Assembly (NCBI RefSeq): GCF_000878195.1
Contig: NZ_JXST01000048.1
Span: 1-46,085 of the forward strand
Direction of reading: 5' to 3'
Length of the DNA stretch: 46,085 nt
From: Mycolicibacterium llatzerense
GTDB taxonomy: Bacteria > Actinomycetota > Actinomycetes > Mycobacteriales > Mycobacteriaceae
Each line of letters opens with the position of its first letter. Within the stretch, counting starts at the first letter, position 1. This document shows, piece by piece, positions 22,805 through 31,356 of this stretch. The notes under the pieces were generated by a model that did not search any database, was not told where the DNA came from, and saw only the letters and a list, made by a program, of their open reading frames with translations. The translations under genes were made by a program, and so were the position numbers.

Positions 22805-24108
22805 GCGGACACCACCTTGCGGGAGGTCACCGCAGTACTCGGGGTGACCACTGCCTCGACCACCTGGTGCAGTGGCGCCCCACCGGTGGCCGCCAGCGCG
22901 TGGTAGAAGGTCTCCGGGTCGGCCCAGTCCTCCGGCGCCAAAACCCCGGACCGCTCGCCCAATTGGTCGACCGCCAACAGTATGAACGCCGCGGTGGCCG
23001 AACCCGTGAGAGACGCCATGGTGGTCCACGGGGTACCGGGCCCGCTCACCGGTGCACGCCGCACCGAAACCACCTGCTGCCCATCGCGTTTGCCCGTCAC
23101 CCGGACATAGTTGGTGCCCCGGAACGGCGGGTGTTTCTTTGCCGCCGACGTTGCCAGGAATCTCAGCACCTCGGCCACGCCGATCTCACCGCGACGGATG
23201 GTGCCCCAGAGCCCCGACAACGCGTACCGCCACACCTTGAGCGAACCGGTCTTGTCGGTCAGGAGGTCGTTGACGAAGTCGATGGCCTCGTCCATGGTGA
23301 TGTTGTTGTCCTGCACGGCCACTGCGACGCCACGCATGATGCCGTTGGTGGGCGGCGGATCGAGGGCGCCCAGAACCCGAATCCGGTCGGCTCCCGGCCA
23401 GCGCCGCGGCAACGTCACCGCTTCTGGATGCGCACACTCGTAGAATCGGTAGGCGTCACCGAGTGAGTTGCCGACGTCGAACACATCGGTCTCCAGGAAC
23501 GTCTGATGTTGCACTGCGCGCCCGTTCTCCCAGGTCCAGCACGGCCCGGCGAAACCGCGGATCGCGTGCTCGAGCACCGCCCGGCCGAACGGCACCGGCC
23601 CCTCATCGCCGGTCACCCAGCAGATGTCAATGCGCTCAACAACATCCATGTCGCGCGCCGCATCGGCGGTCATCACATTGGTGTACCCGGGCGATGCACC
23701 ACAGCAGATGAGGATCGGGACACCGGCAGCCTTCGCGCGGTCATCGAGCGCCAGCGCTGCACGCGTGCTCGCCTCGTCGTCGTCGAGATCCAGATAGGGC
23801 ACCTGCTTCTCGATGCATGCCTCCATCACCGGCTCCGCGGTGCGGTTGTACGGCCCCGCGCCGAGCACGACGAGGTCGGCGCCGTCGATCGCCCTGCGCA
23901 GCGCGCCACCGTCGAAGAGGTCGAACGAGCCGACCGTCACCGAGCCCGCAGGCAGCTTCGCCGCGAACTCATGCAGCAGTTCCGGCCGGATGTCGTAGAG
24001 CTCCAGCATCCAGTCGGCGTCGCCGGCCGCCTTGACGAACCGTTCGATGGCGACACGGCACATCTCACCGGCTGCCCCGATGAAAACAACTCGCTTTGTC
24101 CTGGTCAT
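22801..24108 (-). CDS. saccharopine dehydrogenase-like NAD(P)-binding protein
   Basis: The 435-residue product opens with VVFIGAAGEMCRVAIERFVK, a Rossmann fold with the GxxGxM pattern of the saccharopine dehydrogenase family. GADLVVLGAGPYNRTAEPVMEACIEKQVPYLDLDDD, read as the GPY and YLDL motifs, follows. A C-terminal substrate domain extends to the end. These proteins reduce or oxidise amino-acid or lipid substrates with NAD(P). It is the first gene of a four-gene minus-strand operon and overlaps the FAD oxidoreductase. The pairing suggests the breakdown of an amine or amino acid, but the compound is unknown. Confidence 0.8.
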   Translation of the reverse strand: MTRTKRVVFIGAAGEMCRVAIERFVKAAGDADWMLELYDIRPELLHEFAAKLPAGSVTVGSFDLFDGGALRRAIDGADLVVLGAGPYNRTAEPVMEACIEKQVPYLDLDDDEASTRAALALDDRAKAAGVPILICCGASPGYTNVMTADAARDMDVVERIDICWVTGDEGPVPFGRAVLEHAIRGFAGPCWTWENGRAVQHQTFLETDVFDVGNSLGDAYRFYECAHPEAVTLPRRWPGADRIRVLGALDPPPTNGIMRGVAVAVQDNNITMDEAIDFVNDLLTDKTGSLKVWRYALSGLWGTIRRGEIGVAEVLRFLATSAAKKHPPFRGTNYVRVTGKRDGQQVVSVRRAPVSGPGTPWTTMASLTGSATAAFILLAVDQLGERSGVLAPEDWADPETFYHALAATGGAPLHQVVEAVVTPSTAVTSRKVVSA

Positions 24109-24399
24109 GACACCAGCTTGCGCCCCTAATTACGGTCTGTCAATGACGTTGTGTAATTAAATAGAGCTCGAACGCTCCACGAGCCTGACCAGGCGGTGGA
24201 AATCGGCGGCGAGAATCGCCCTGCCGTCAGGGTCGCGAGCCGGCCAGCCTCGAGCTGGTTGCGCCCGATGCATTCCAGAATCGCCGCCGCCACCTCGGTC
24301 AGCCAGTCAAACTGCAGCTGTCCTCGACCCGGCCCTTCGAAGCATCTCTGGGAATCTGGTCCCAAAGCGGTCCCGGCACGGTATCACCGCCAAGCAATC
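24109..24399. other. intergenic region, possible decayed coding remnant
   Basis: No intact gene is visible. On the minus strand a stretch reads LQFDWLTEVAAAILECIGRN in one frame and RAILAADFHRLVRLVERSSS in another, ending at a stop near 24160. This could be the tail of a frameshifted helical protein such as a regulator, but no family motif supports it. The proximal part contains the promoter of the saccharopine-dehydrogenase-like operon. Confidence 0.25.
24127..24159. promoter_or_regulatory. TAATTAC/GTAATTA inverted repeat, candidate operator
   Basis: TAATTAC (24127-24133) and GTAATTA (24153-24159) are exact complements separated by 19 bases. They stand 19 bases upstream of the saccharopine-dehydrogenase-like start and flank a minus-strand TTGACA. 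This AT-rich island in GC-rich DNA is a plausible target for the operon's TetR protein. Confidence 0.4.
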
Positions 24400-24435
24400 A
24401 AAAACCCACTCCGACGCTGGTCAGAGTGGGTTTTT
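24400..24435. terminator. bidirectional rho-independent terminator
   Basis: AAAAACCCACTC (24400-24411) and GAGTGGGTTTTT (24424-24435) pair perfectly over 12 bases with a 12-base loop. It has a T-run on each strand. On the minus strand it lies 107 bases after the desaturase stop. It ends the desaturase transcript or anything crossing from the left. From its end to 24542 I see nothing else. Confidence 0.85.
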
Positions 24436-24542
24436 CTGTGTCGGGGTGGCCAGTGAAATGGGCAAGAACGACGGTAGTTTTCTGCCGGAGCCGATTCGTC
24501 CGCGTCCGCGCAACCAATCGGGCCGGCGTATCCGTTGAAAAG

Positions 24543-25637
24543 TTAGTCGCGCCGCCGCCCCACACGCAGCAGCCAGTCGGGCCACGCCAACCCGTGGATG
24601 ATCCTTTGCGTCCGAAAGTACTGGCGCGGAAGCGATGCCGTGTTGTAGGGCAGGCCGTACTTCTCGCACAGTTCCCGGACCCGGACACTCACTTCAGGCA
24701 ACCGGTTACTCGGCAGATCAGGGAACAGGTGATGCTCGATCTGGTAGCACAGGTGCCCACCCGAAATCGCCAGCAGCGGGCTTGCGTTGAAGTTCGCCGT
24801 CCCGAGAATTTGTCGCAGATACCATTCGCCGCGAGTTTCGTCCTTGACCACAGCGGGGTCGAACGTCTCGGCTCCGTCGGGGATGTGCCCGCAAATGATG
24901 TTCACGTACACCCACAGGTTCCGGAGCACATTCGCAGTGGCATTGGCCGCCAGCGTGCGACGCCACCGGCGCAGGCTCAGCGCAGGGAAGAACACATAGT
25001 CCTTACCCAACTGGCGGGCGCCCTTGGCGAGAAACTTCCGCTTCTCCACCGCGACAGCGTCTGCCGTCTCGCCCCGGAGCCGCTCCGAGTGCAGGCCGTG
25101 CAGGGCGATGCCCCATTCGAACATCGCTGCCAGCACCAGGTTTCGCAGCGGAGTCAACAGATAGGCCCACCGCCACGGCTGGTCGGTCGTCACGCGTAGC
25201 AGTCGGTAGCCGATGTCCTCGTCCATGCCGAGCACGTTGCTGTAGACGTGATGCCGATAGTTGTGCGAGTACCGCCACTGCGCGGAATGCCCGACCATGT
25301 CCCACTCCCAGGTGTTGGAGTGGATTTCGGGGTCGTTCATCCAATCCCATTGGCCGTGGGAGATGTTGTGGCCGAGCTCCATGTTCTCGATGGACTTCGC
25401 GTACGCCAGAGCGCACGTGCCGGCCACCCAGCCAACCTTGGACCGGCTACCGGCGATCATCAGCCGCGCCGCGACATCGAGCGCCCGCTGGAAATGGATC
25501 ACCCGCCGGATATAGGCCGCGTCCTTCGTCCCGAGCGACTCCTCGACGTCCCGGCGGATCACGTCGAGTTCGTAGCCGATCTCTTCGACGTCCTCACTGC
25601 TGAGGTGCATGTAGGCAGAGACATCGGCGATCGCCAT
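24543..25637 (-). CDS. membrane fatty acid desaturase (DesA3-like)
   Basis: From the ATG at 25637 the product has 364 residues. It carries the three histidine boxes of acyl-CoA/lipid desaturases: ELGHNISHGQW near residue 90, HSAQWRYSHNYRHH near residue 115 and YQIEHHLFPDLPSNRLPE near residue 300. These bind a di-iron centre. Hydrophobic stretches lie between them. Such enzymes insert a cis double bond into acyl chains at the membrane, using an electron-transfer partner; DesA3 makes oleic acid in M. tuberculosis. An upstream extension of the frame runs through the tRNA gene and is not coding. The gene stands alone behind tRNA-Pro. Confidence 0.9.
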   Translation of the reverse strand: MAIADVSAYMHLSSEDVEEIGYELDVIRRDVEESLGTKDAAYIRRVIHFQRALDVAARLMIAGSRSKVGWVAGTCALAYAKSIENMELGHNISHGQWDWMNDPEIHSNTWEWDMVGHSAQWRYSHNYRHHVYSNVLGMDEDIGYRLLRVTTDQPWRWAYLLTPLRNLVLAAMFEWGIALHGLHSERLRGETADAVAVEKRKFLAKGARQLGKDYVFFPALSLRRWRRTLAANATANVLRNLWVYVNIICGHIPDGAETFDPAVVKDETRGEWYLRQILGTANFNASPLLAISGGHLCYQIEHHLFPDLPSNRLPEVSVRVRELCEKYGLPYNTASLPRQYFRTQRIIHGLAWPDWLLRVGRRRD

Positions 25638-25716
25638 CAAGGTGTCCTCGGGTGGGTGCGACAGTAAGACGGCGCCATCCAAGCCACCGCGAGGCCTTTG
25701 ACCTGTACAAACTTTG

Positions 25717-25790
<74 letters not shown>

Positions 25791-25840
25791 CGGCGCTACC
25801 GGACGAACCGGCAACGGTTGGAAAGCCTACCTCAGACCTT

Positions 25841-25867
25841 CCGCCGGACCCTAAACGGGTCCGGCGG
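25841..25867 (-). terminator. GC-rich hairpin terminator after der
   Basis: CCGCCGGACCC (25841-25851) and GGGTCCGGCGG (25857-25867) are perfect 11-base complements around TAAAC. It begins 12 bases after the der stop on the minus strand. There is no T-run, as is often the case in mycobacteria. Confidence 0.7.
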
Positions 25868-25878
25868 CGCGTCGACGG

Positions 25879-27282
25879 TCAGCGCTTGACGCCGCGCTTC
25901 TCCCGCACCCGCACATTGATCTTGATCGGGCTACCCTCGAAACCGAACTCTTCACGCAGCCGGCGCTCCAGGAACCGGCGGTAACCGGCCTCCAGGAAGC
26001 CCGTGGTGAACAGCACGAAGGTCGGCGGCCGCGAGGCCGCCTGCGTGGCGAACAGGATGCGTGGCTGCTTGCCACCGCGCACCGGCGGCGGCGTCGCGGC
26101 GACGATCTCCTTGAGGAACGCGTTGAGCCGTCCGGTCGAGATGCGCGCGTCCCACGATGCCAGCGCGGACTCCAGCGCCGGCACCAACTTCTGCACGGCC
26201 CGACCGGTTTTCGCGGAAATGTTGACGCGCGGCGCCCATTGCACCTGCACCAATTCGCGTTCGATCTCCTTGTCCAGCAAGTAGCGCCGGTCCTCATCGA
26301 CCAGGTCCCACTTGTTGAACGCGATGACCAACGCGCGCCCGGCCTCGATCACCATCGACAGCACCCGCAGGTCCTGCTCGGACAGCGTCTGGGAGGCGTC
26401 GATCAGCATGACCGCGACTTCGGCGGCGTCGATCGCGCCGTGCGTGCGCACCGAGGCATAGAACTCATGACCGCTGGCCTGGCCGACCTTACGGCGCAGA
26501 CCGGCCGTGTCGACGAAACGCCAAGTCTTGCCGTCCAATTCGATCAGCGAGTCGACCGGGTCCACGGTGGTACCGGCGACGTCATGCACGACGGATCGCT
26601 CGTCACCGGACAGCTTGTTCAGCAGCGAGCTCTTGCCGACGTTGGGCTTGCCGACCAGCGCGACGCGGCGCGGACCGCCTGTCCCGCCACTCATTTCGGA
26701 CAGGGTCGGCAGCACCTCGAGCACCGCATCGAGCAGGTCGGCCACACCGCGTCCGTGCATCGCACTGATCGAATACGGCTGGCCCAGCCCCAGCGACCAC
26801 AGCGCCGCGGCCTCGGACTCCACCTTCTCGTTGTCAACCTTGTTGGCCGCCAGGAACACCGGCTTGCCGGAGCGCTGCAGCCGCTTGGCCGCGGCCTCGT
26901 CGGCCGCGGTCGCTCCGACCACCGCGTCGACCACCAGGATGATCGCGTCGGCGGTGCGCATGGCGACGGTGGCCTGCTCGGCGACCAGCATCTGCAGACC
27001 CTTGGCGTCGGGTTCCCAGCCGCCGGTGTCCTGCACCACGAACCGGCGCCCGACCCATTGCGCGTCGTACGACACGCGGTCCCGAGTCACGCCGGGGATG
27101 TCCTGGACCACCGCTTCACGACGGCCCAGAATGCGGTTCACCAGAGTCGATTTGCCGACATTGGGCCGCCCGACGACGGCCACCACCGGGGGCGGTCCCG
27201 CGTACTCGTCGAGCTCGGCCTCGAATCCCTCCGCGCCGATCTCCCAGTCGCCTTCGTCGAACCAAACTCCGTCGTCGCTCAT
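25879..27282 (-). CDS. der: ribosome-assembly GTPase Der (EngA)
   Basis: The 467-residue product has two GTPase domains in tandem: GRPNVGKS (38-45) with DTGGWEP and NKVD, then GKPNVGKSSLLNKLSG with DTAGLRRK and NKWD. A C-terminal KH-like domain ends in RVREKRGVKR. This is the unique Der layout; the protein acts in 50S subunit maturation and is usually essential. About 30 acidic N-terminal residues precede the first domain. The start overlaps the end of cmk by four bases, and der is the last gene of the parA-scpA-scpB-rluB-cmk-der run. Confidence 0.95.
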   Translation of the reverse strand: MSDDGVWFDEGDWEIGAEGFEAELDEYAGPPPVVAVVGRPNVGKSTLVNRILGRREAVVQDIPGVTRDRVSYDAQWVGRRFVVQDTGGWEPDAKGLQMLVAEQATVAMRTADAIILVVDAVVGATAADEAAAKRLQRSGKPVFLAANKVDNEKVESEAAALWSLGLGQPYSISAMHGRGVADLLDAVLEVLPTLSEMSGGTGGPRRVALVGKPNVGKSSLLNKLSGDERSVVHDVAGTTVDPVDSLIELDGKTWRFVDTAGLRRKVGQASGHEFYASVRTHGAIDAAEVAVMLIDASQTLSEQDLRVLSMVIEAGRALVIAFNKWDLVDEDRRYLLDKEIERELVQVQWAPRVNISAKTGRAVQKLVPALESALASWDARISTGRLNAFLKEIVAATPPPVRGGKQPRILFATQAASRPPTFVLFTTGFLEAGYRRFLERRLREEFGFEGSPIKINVRVREKRGVKR

Positions 27283-27965
27283 TGACGCACACCTACCTTC
27301 TGCTGCACGAGATCCAGCAGATGTGCCACCACACCAGCCTGGGTCATATCGCTGGAATCGACCACGACCGCATCATCGGCGGCCTGCAGCGGCGAAACCG
27401 CGCGGGTGGAGTCCAGATGGTCCCGGCGCTGCACATCGGCCAGCACCGCTTCGTAGTTGTCGCCCAAGCCATTTGCGACGTTCTGCGCATTGCGCCGACG
27501 GGCGCGCTCCTCGGCTGAGGCGGTCAGGAAGATCTTGAGATCGGCGTCCGGCTTCACCACGGTGCCGATGTCACGGCCCTCGACGACGACCGAGCCGGCC
27601 TCCGCGATGAGCTCACGCTGCCGCTGCACCAGCAGGGTCCGCACGGCCGGAATCGCCGACACGGCCGACACGGCAAGGGTGACCGCCTCACCGCGAATCT
27701 CGTCCGAAACGTCTTCGCCCGCAAGGTACGACGTGTCGTGGTCCGGGTCGAAGCTGACGGAGAAGTCGGTCTGCTCACACACCGAGACGACGGCATCGGC
27801 GTCGGCGGGGTCGATCCCCGCCCGTAGCACCGCCAGCGTCACGATCCGGTACATCGCCCCGGTGTTGATGTGGTTGGCACCGAGTGCGTGCGCCAAACCC
27901 GTTGACACCGAGGACTTTCCGGTACCCGCCGGACCGTCGATCGCAATGACGATGGCGCCGTTCAC
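27279..27965 (-). CDS. cmk: cytidylate kinase
   Basis: The 228-residue product begins with IAIDGPAGTGKSSVSTGLA; its P-loop is at residues 11-18. The CMP-binding segment includes NTGAMYRIVTLAVL, VVEGRDIGTVV and DLKIFLTASAEERARRR, which forms the lid. It phosphorylates CMP and dCMP to the diphosphates with ATP. Length and motifs are those of bacterial Cmk. It overlaps rluB by four bases upstream and der by four downstream, so translation is coupled through the three genes. Confidence 0.95.
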   Translation of the reverse strand: MNGAIVIAIDGPAGTGKSSVSTGLAHALGANHINTGAMYRIVTLAVLRAGIDPADADAVVSVCEQTDFSVSFDPDHDTSYLAGEDVSDEIRGEAVTLAVSAVSAIPAVRTLLVQRQRELIAEAGSVVVEGRDIGTVVKPDADLKIFLTASAEERARRRNAQNVANGLGDNYEAVLADVQRRDHLDSTRAVSPLQAADDAVVVDSSDMTQAGVVAHLLDLVQQKVGVRQ

Positions 27966-28708
27966 AGTTCCACCGCCTGGTACAGCTCGCCAACTTCCTT
28001 GCGCGTCAACGCCCGCAGGCTGTTGACCCGCTGCTCCCCCAGCGACACCGTGCCGATGTGCGTGCGCACCAGTTCCTTGACCGGGAACCCGACCTCGGCC
28101 ATCAACCGACGCACGATGCGATTGCGCCCCTCGTGCAGAACGATTTTCACCAGAGTCTTGCCGGCGGCCATGTCGACCACCACGAATTCATCGACGTGGA
28201 CAGGTCCGTCTTCCAGCTCCACGCCCTCGCGCATCTTCTTGCCCATCCCGCGCGGCACGGTGCCCTGCACGGTGGCGAGGTATGTCTTGGGCACCTCGTA
28301 CCGCGGGTGCATCAAGCGGTGCGCCAGTTCACCGTCGTTGGTCAGCAGGATCAGTCCCTCGGTCTCGGCGTCGAGCCGGCCGACGTGGAAGAGCTTCTTG
28401 TTGCCACGCACCCGGTGCTCGACCAGATCACCGATGCACGGCCGGCCCTGATCGTCAGACATGGTGGAGTGCATGCCCTTTGGCTTGTTCAGCGCGAGGT
28501 ACACCAAGTCCTCGTCGACGAGCACCCGGCTGCCGTCCACGCGGACCACCTGCCGATCGGGGTGAACGCGGGTACCGAGTTCGGTGACGATCTGGCCGTC
28601 GACCTCCACCCGGCCGTCCATGATCATCCGCTCGGCGACGCGCCGAGAGGCAACTCCCGCCTGCGACAGCACCTTCTGCAGTCGCACGCCTTCTTCGTTG
28701 GCCACCAT
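27962..28708 (-). CDS. rluB: ribosomal large-subunit pseudouridine synthase (RluB/RsuA family)
   Basis: The 248-residue product has an S4 RNA-binding domain (VRLQKVLSQAGVASRRVAE, residues 8-26) and then the RsuA/RluB catalytic segment VGRLDAETEGLILLTNDGELAHRL, whose Asp in GRLDAET is the nucleophile. The C-terminal GRNRIVRRLMAEVGFPV motif completes the family pattern. It isomerises uridine to pseudouridine in 23S rRNA; the exact site cannot be told. It starts one base after the scpB stop and overlaps cmk by four bases. Confidence 0.9.
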   Translation of the reverse strand: MVANEEGVRLQKVLSQAGVASRRVAERMIMDGRVEVDGQIVTELGTRVHPDRQVVRVDGSRVLVDEDLVYLALNKPKGMHSTMSDDQGRPCIGDLVEHRVRGNKKLFHVGRLDAETEGLILLTNDGELAHRLMHPRYEVPKTYLATVQGTVPRGMGKKMREGVELEDGPVHVDEFVVVDMAAGKTLVKIVLHEGRNRIVRRLMAEVGFPVKELVRTHIGTVSLGEQRVNSLRALTRKEVGELYQAVEL

Positions 28709-28709
28709 G

Positions 28710-29456
28710 TCAGTCCCGATCTACGTCGAATTTGGCCGGCTCCGCCGGCGCAGGGGTTCCGCCGAGTTTGGCGAAACGCGGTTCCTCAGAGAGGGTTTCA
28801 GTGATGTCGTCGATGACGTCGACATCCGGCAACAGCGGGGCGAGTTCCGGCAGCTCGGCCAGCGAGTTGAGTCCGAGCCGCTCCAGGAAAAGCTCCGTGG
28901 TTGCGAAAGTTGTTGCACCACTATCGGAATCGGTACCGGCTTCGATGATCAGCCCGCGGGCGGCGAGGGTCCGCATCACGGCGTCGACGTTGACGCCACG
29001 CACCGCACTCACCCGGGCGCGGGTCACCGGCTGCCGATAGGCAACCACCGCGAGCGTCTCCAGCGCCGCTCGGGTCAGCTTCGACCGCGAGCCGTCGAGA
29101 ATCAGTCGCTCGACATACGGCGCGTACCGGGCGCGGGTGTACATCCGCCAGCCGCCACCGGCTTCGCGCAGGTCGATGCCGCTGCCGCGCTCGGCCAGCT
29201 CCGCAGCCATCCGGCGCAGCTTGTCCTCAACCCGCTCGATCGGCTCGTCCAGTGCGGACGCCAGAGAATCCACCGGGGCCGGGGTGTCGACCACCAGAAG
29301 CAAGGCCTCCAGAGCCGAGCCCAGTTCGTCATCGGTGATCTCGGTGTCGAGTGCGTCACCTTCAGTGCCGGCGGCTTCGTCGGTCACACCGGCGACAGGG
29401 TCGACGTCCTCGCCCACGCTGCTATCCGCGGTAATCACCGCGTCGTTGTCTGTCAT
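28710..29456 (-). CDS. scpB: segregation and condensation protein ScpB
   Basis: The 248-residue product starts with an acidic stretch (about 40 residues, rich in Asp/Glu), followed by the two winged-helix domains of ScpB. LGSALEALLLVVDTPAPVDSLA opens the first. The second holds LTRAALETLAVVAYRQPVTRARVSAVRGV, its central helix pair, and the C-terminal EKLGLNSL-type segment (FLERLGLNSLAELP). ScpB binds ScpA and SMC to form the condensin that compacts chromosomes. The ATG at 29456 overlaps the scpA stop (ATGA), which fixes the start over an upstream alternative at 29513. Confidence 0.93.
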   Translation of the reverse strand: MTDNDAVITADSSVGEDVDPVAGVTDEAAGTEGDALDTEITDDELGSALEALLLVVDTPAPVDSLASALDEPIERVEDKLRRMAAELAERGSGIDLREAGGGWRMYTRARYAPYVERLILDGSRSKLTRAALETLAVVAYRQPVTRARVSAVRGVNVDAVMRTLAARGLIIEAGTDSDSGATTFATTELFLERLGLNSLAELPELAPLLPDVDVIDDITETLSEEPRFAKLGGTPAPAEPAKFDVDRD

Positions 29457-30319
29457 GAGTCTTCTTCCACCGCCGCTGCCAGATGCTCGTTCGTCGGCCG
29501 CTCCCCGGTCCACGAAACTTGCAGCACTCCAAGCGGTTCAATCTGCTCGAAGTTTACCGCCTTGGCACGGTAGAGCTCTAATAGCGCCAGGAACCGCCCG
29601 ACGATCTCCATCCCGCCGTCGCAGTCGGCGACCAGTTCGGTGAACGACGCCCACTCCCCGACGCCGCGATTCTGCAGCAGGCCCATGAGTTTCATCGCCT
29701 GCTCGGGTACCGAAACCGCCTGCACGTGCAGGTGATCGACCCGCAGCGACGGCACCGGACGTGGCGTGAACGCGGTCGCCGCGATCTGCGCGAACCGATC
29801 GGCGTCGACGCCCAGCATCACCTCGGGCAGCAGCTCGGTGAACCGGTCCTCGAGAGTGACCGCGCGCGGGTAGCTGCGCATGGCCGCGGCTTCGAGTTCG
29901 GCGAACATCAAGGCGACGTGCTTGAACGCGCGGTACTGCAGCAGCCGCGCGAACAGCAGGTCGCGGACTTCCAGCAGCGCCAGGTCTTCCTCGTCGTGGA
30001 CCTCGGCGGCGGGCAGCAGCCGGGCGGCCTTCAGATCCAGGAGCGTCGCCGCGACCACCAGAAACGCGGTCGTCTCGTCCAGCTCCAGCTGGCTGCCGAT
30101 CTCCTTGGTGTACGCAATGAACTCATCGGTGACCCGGTGCAGCGCCACTTCGGTGACGTCCAACCGGTGCGCGAAGATCAGCTGCAGCAGCAGGTCGAAC
30201 GGGCCCTCGAAGTTGGTGAGCTTGACCTGGAATCCGACCTTCTTCTCCTCCGGCTGGTCGGGCGCCGGATCCGCCGGCGCCGCGTCCCCGGCAACATCAG
30301 AGACGACGTCCGAAATCAC
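29453..30319 (-). CDS. scpA: segregation and condensation protein ScpA (kleisin)
   Basis: The 288-residue product has the kleisin N-terminus FQVKLTNFEGPFDLLLQLI (about residues 30-48), which binds the SMC neck. LVVAATLLDLKAARLLP follows, and the C-terminal winged-helix LLELYRAKAVNFEQIEPLG binds the SMC head. The first 28 residues are acidic and Pro/Ala-rich. It forms a ring with SMC and ScpB. The start is GTG, overlapping the ParA-like stop by four bases. The pairing with the ParA-like gene is conserved in actinobacteria and links the operon to chromosome segregation. Confidence 0.93.
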   Translation of the reverse strand: MISDVVSDVAGDAAPADPAPDQPEEKKVGFQVKLTNFEGPFDLLLQLIFAHRLDVTEVALHRVTDEFIAYTKEIGSQLELDETTAFLVVAATLLDLKAARLLPAAEVHDEEDLALLEVRDLLFARLLQYRAFKHVALMFAELEAAAMRSYPRAVTLEDRFTELLPEVMLGVDADRFAQIAATAFTPRPVPSLRVDHLHVQAVSVPEQAMKLMGLLQNRGVGEWASFTELVADCDGGMEIVGRFLALLELYRAKAVNFEQIEPLGVLQVSWTGERPTNEHLAAAVEEDS

Positions 30320-31254
30320 GCGCCGAACCGGTCGATGACCTCAGACGCCAATGCCCGGTACGCCTGGGCACCACCGGATTTCGGGGCCCAGGTGGTGATC
30401 GGTTCGCCGGCGACGCTGGTCTCCGGGAAGCGCACGGTCCGGCTGATGACGGTGTCGAACACCAGATCGCCGAAGCGCTCCACGACGCGGGCCATGACCT
30501 CACGCGCGTTGACGGTGCGGTTGTCGTACCGGGTGATCAGGATGCCGCTGATATCGAGTTTGGGGTTCAGCCGGTCGCGGACCTTGTCGACGGTGTCGGT
30601 CAGCAACGCCAGGCCGCGCAGCGAGAAGAACTCGCATTCGGTCGGGATGATGACCCCGTCGGCGCAGGCCAGACCGTTGACCGTGAGCAGTCCCAGGGAC
30701 GGCTGGCAGTCGATCAGCACGTAGTCGTAGCGGTCCAGCACGGGATACAGCGCGCGGGACAGCGTCTGCTCGCGGCCGACCTCGTTGACCAGCTGAATCT
30801 CGGCGGCGGACAGGTCGATATTGCTGGGCACCAGGTCCAGGCCCTTGACCCGGGTGTTGATCAGCACGTCGTCGATCGAGACCCGCGGTTCGATGAGCAG
30901 GTTGTGCACGGTGTGCTCGAGCTCGTAGTGCGGGACACCGAGACCGGCGGACAGCGCACCCTGCGGATCGAGGTCGACCAGCAGCACCCGGCGGCCGTAT
31001 TCGGCCAGGCTGGCACCCAGATTGATGGTCGACGTGGTCTTACCGACGCCGCCCTTCTGGTTGCACATCGCGATGACCTTGGCCGGGCCGTGCACGCTCT
31101 TGGGTTTGGGCTCCGGGATGTATCGGGCGGGACGTCCGGTCAGACCGATCGCGGGTTCCGGATCTGCGGGCGTGGCCGAGCCATCGACATCAAGCGACAA
31201 CGAAACCGGTTCCATCGGGCTCAGACCCCCCAAGCCTGTTGGGACGTCGGTCAT
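30316..31254 (-). CDS. ParA/Soj-like chromosome-partitioning ATPase (Rv1708-like)
   Basis: The 312-residue product has a 55-residue leader rich in Pro and Ser, then the deviant Walker A motif KGGVGKTT at 67-74 (within NQKGGVGKTTSTINLGASL). LLVDLDPQGALS and VLIDCQPSLGLLTVNGL follow. This is the ParA family, whose ATP-bound dimers bind DNA nonspecifically. It is not the oriC-linked ParA, which has ParB beside it; this copy heads the scpA-scpB operon, as in M. tuberculosis Rv1708. The role in placement of condensin or the division site is inferred. It diverges from the O-methyltransferase gene. Confidence 0.88.
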   Translation of the reverse strand: MTDVPTGLGGLSPMEPVSLSLDVDGSATPADPEPAIGLTGRPARYIPEPKPKSVHGPAKVIAMCNQKGGVGKTTSTINLGASLAEYGRRVLLVDLDPQGALSAGLGVPHYELEHTVHNLLIEPRVSIDDVLINTRVKGLDLVPSNIDLSAAEIQLVNEVGREQTLSRALYPVLDRYDYVLIDCQPSLGLLTVNGLACADGVIIPTECEFFSLRGLALLTDTVDKVRDRLNPKLDISGILITRYDNRTVNAREVMARVVERFGDLVFDTVISRTVRFPETSVAGEPITTWAPKSGGAQAYRALASEVIDRFGA

Positions 31255-31356
31255 GCGTCGCCGATCAGCGGCGTGACTCCCATAGCGAACATCCGGGCAA
31301 GTTTAACGGTGCCACGCCGCTGACGACGGCAGACCCGCTGTCCTAGTGTGTCAACT

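Noticed and set aside
24160..24365. A TetR or other regulator pseudogene
   Set aside because: Helical-looking fragments occur in two frames, but no DNA-binding motif or start remains; too weak to call.
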